A stretch of 64,000 bases of DNA. Origin: Sapria himalayana (Eukaryota > Streptophyta > Magnoliopsida > Malpighiales > Rafflesiaceae). Positions 62,041 through 64,000 of the stretch are shown here, one piece after another. Numbering within the stretch: the first letter of the stretch is position 1; each line of letters starts with the position of its first letter. The notes under the pieces were generated by a model. It had not been told where the DNA came from, searched no databases, and was given only the letters and a program-made list of their open reading frames with translations. Made by a program: the position numbers and the translations under genes. The stretch is taken from assembly GCA_029783825.1 (NCBI GenBank), contig JAREIK010002028.1:62001-126000 (forward strand). Direction: 5' to 3'.

Positions 62041-64000
62041 ATTCATCATCATTATTAGTTGGTGCATTTTTGCTAGCCTCTCCTACGTGGTTTCGCAGCT
62101 GGTTCTCATAATGCTATTTGTCACATCAAGGTAGCTAACTGTAACTCCAATTAGGTGATCTGATGTTGCATTAGATTTTTAACTTTCTTTCATCTCATTA
62201 TTTAATTCTTATATCTCTTCATTCATTTCTTTCATTTTTTGCATTTCTTCCTTCAAATGAGTAATCTGCTCAGCCATCACTTCTTTAATTACTTGTATTT
62301 CTTCTTTCAAATAAAAATTCTACTCATCATTCTCTTTCATTTTGGTCCATAACTTCAAAACATTCATTTTTTCCATTACTTGTTGTTCGACTACCTAACC
62401 CACCACTACTGTAACAAATGAATTAGAAGCACATCTGCTACAAAATGTCACTCCCTTCAAGCCGATGCCAAACACTCGCTACTTCTTATGACCTCTTATA
62501 ATTTCCAAATAGATAGGATCATAGTCAATTGGTTGAAGATCCATAGAACCCTCAACTCTTTGGGAAGCAACTCTCACACGCTCCTCCATGAGTTCTTATG
62601 AAAAAATAGAAAATAAATAATTTTCTAGATATACATAAAATAAATTTAATATTTTGGATTCCAAACTACTTTCAAAATTTATTGTAGTATTATAAAACTT
62701 TTTAATATAATAGATTCTTACAGCAATAATCTAAGACTTGTTATCAACAAACTAACCATCCGCTTTCTTCACATGCAACCTCTTAAAAATCGCATAAAAA
62801 TTGAGATCTCGACCCAATTCTCCAACCTAGAGTATGTTTTTATAAAGTCAAAAAAAATATTAAAAAATTTAAATAAAATTAATAAAATCATGCACAAATT
62901 TGATTTATTTGGACTATTAGGAAAATTACTAAATATATAAATATTTTGAACTTTAAAATTGAACAAAATCTTGAGCGTGCTCAATGCTCGACTTTAACCC
63001 TCTTGTGTGGCGAGACATTCCTGTACCGAGTATGTCAACCACAGTCCTTCGATTTTTACTGGCAATCTCTTATTTTTTATCTTCACATCTGGCTCCTCCA
63101 AATGCTCAAGACAGTCAAGCCAGTCATCCTCGGATATAAAAAATGACCTTTCTTTTAGATTCTTCAATTTATAGACAAAATCTAAATACCGTTCAGTAGC
63201 TATGCTCTCTCACAATAGATTTATCTTTCCATCAAATTTGGGTGCCCATGTGCACTAATTCTACATATAGAAAAAAACTAAAAATTGATATTAATAACAA
63301 TGACATTATTATTTACTGCTTGAATAATAACCAACACATTATTTAACTAATTAGATAAGTCATTTTCAATACTTTTTTTCATTGATTTTACTTGAAAGTC
63401 ATTAAAATTAGAATCCCTTGTCGATTCCAAAACTTTCTTCCATGAAAATGCTTTAGAATCCCTTGTCGATTCCAAAACTTTCTTCCATGAAAATGCTTTA
63501 GAATCGATCATTTTTTGAAAGACTTTATAATTATAGCTAAACACTTGTGATATGGAATAAAATTGTACAAATAAATACATAACTTTAAAAACAAGCAAAT
63601 CAATAATATATTAAAAACCCACTAAAAGAAACATCATAATTTTTTATTCAAGTAATATTTACATATTTGATATACCTTCCATCCACAATCTCAATTACTA
63701 ACCTAGCACAAAATATAGAGGAAAGCACAGTATTTGATGATGTCGATGGTGTGGTAAATGGGGGAACTATTAGTGTAAATGGTGGAGTAGAAATTACTGA
63801 TGGATCAAAAGTGTGTGTAGATAGGGCAATGAGTGGTGGGTTTATATCTAATAAAGGTGATGGTAGATGTGTCAATGATGGTGATGGTGATGGAAATGGA
63901 GATGGTGATTGTGATGTTGAAGGCTGGATATAGTTGCTATTTAATGCTACTAAATTTGCAATGTGATGTAAAATATAAGATGAATTTCATTCATTTCTAC
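62041..64000 (-). pseudogene. CACTA gene 2 (Ptta/En/Spm type), copy E, cut by window edge
   Basis: Read from the right edge on the minus strand: an Asp/Gly-codon-poor Pro/Ser/Thr-rich part, PPLIALSTHTFDPS and ARLVIEIVDGR (63,875-63,670), then two in-frame copies of a 15-residue unit DSKAFSWKKVLESTR (63,510-63,405). Next come a Transposase_24-like piece with RLHVKKADG*FVDNKS (about 62,790-62,740), MEERVRVASQRVEGSMDLQP (about 62,590-62,530), a long Glu/Lys-rich coiled coil (62,350-62,170) and the tail ending near 62,045. Stops break the core and coiled coil. Transposase TNP2 of this copy would lie beyond the right edge. Confidence 0.75.
63411..63500 (-). repeat. 45-bp in-frame tandem duplication in gene 2
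   Basis: Two nearly identical 45-bp units starting at 63,411 and 63,456 ('gaatcccttgtcgattccaa' in each) encode DSKAFSWKKVLESTR twice. Copy D has only one, DSKALLWKKGFESTK. The two units barely differ, so the duplication is much younger than the split of the copies. Confidence 0.9.

Overview
The window is AT-rich plant nuclear DNA from an intergenic, transposon-dense region. The plant assignment rests on several degraded copies of one En/Spm (CACTA) DNA-transposon family (TNP2 transposase with its N-terminal transposase-associated domain, DUF4218, DUF4216, and a second Ptta/En/Spm-type gene), and on broken pieces of three angiosperm gene families: SMAX1-LIKE, EDR2-like and a SPOC-domain protein. 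The species cannot be settled from the sequence. I see no intact protein-coding gene and no tRNA or rRNA gene.

Layout. 1-5,800: GC-richer duplicated block, then AT-rich DNA with nothing recognisable. 5,820-6,898: 3' end of a CACTA element (A) built of about 30 short subterminal repeats. 7,170-13,690: CACTA copy G (+): TA-rich higher-order leader, polypyrimidine tract, TNP2 pseudogene, start of gene 2, then truncation. 13,700-17,790: AT-rich, with a 19-bp minisatellite and a MITE-like inverted-repeat element. 17,790-25,548: CACTA copy B (+), with leader, two internal gene deletions, a 1.16-kb tandem duplication carrying GGC/GCA-rich islands, and a 3' terminus. 25,560-26,340: SPOC-domain pseudogene (-). 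27,312-29,433: TATC tetranucleotide array. 29,440-30,870: SMAX1-LIKE pseudogene fragment (+). 31,590-31,721: CACTA 3'-region fragment. 31,722-43,285: a second, about 11.6-kb, degenerate TATC array. 43,286-49,700: CACTA copy D (-), the most complete gene set. 49,740-52,087: 3' part of another CACTA copy (C, +), fused head to head with D. 52,090-54,900: AT-rich. 54,902-57,905: EDR2-like pseudogene (+). 59,728-60,427: 3' part of CACTA copy F (+). 60,428-61,436: GATA array. 61,560-64,000: gene 2 and 3' region of CACTA copy E (-), cut by the window edge.

How the parts relate. TNP2 would cut and move the element by its CACTA ends, and gene 2 is the accessory protein that in En/Spm binds subterminal repeats. 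All copies here carry stops, frameshifts or deletions, so any movement would need a helper elsewhere. The most striking pattern is the link between giant TATC/GATA arrays and this transposon family. Two CACTA 3' termini (43,286 and 60,427) run directly into GATA repeats in the same outward orientation, another array starts inside CACTA 3' sequence at 31,722, and a short array sits in the leader of copy B. The long poly-Tyr/Leu/Ser/Ile open frames over the arrays are artefacts of the repeat and are not called as genes.
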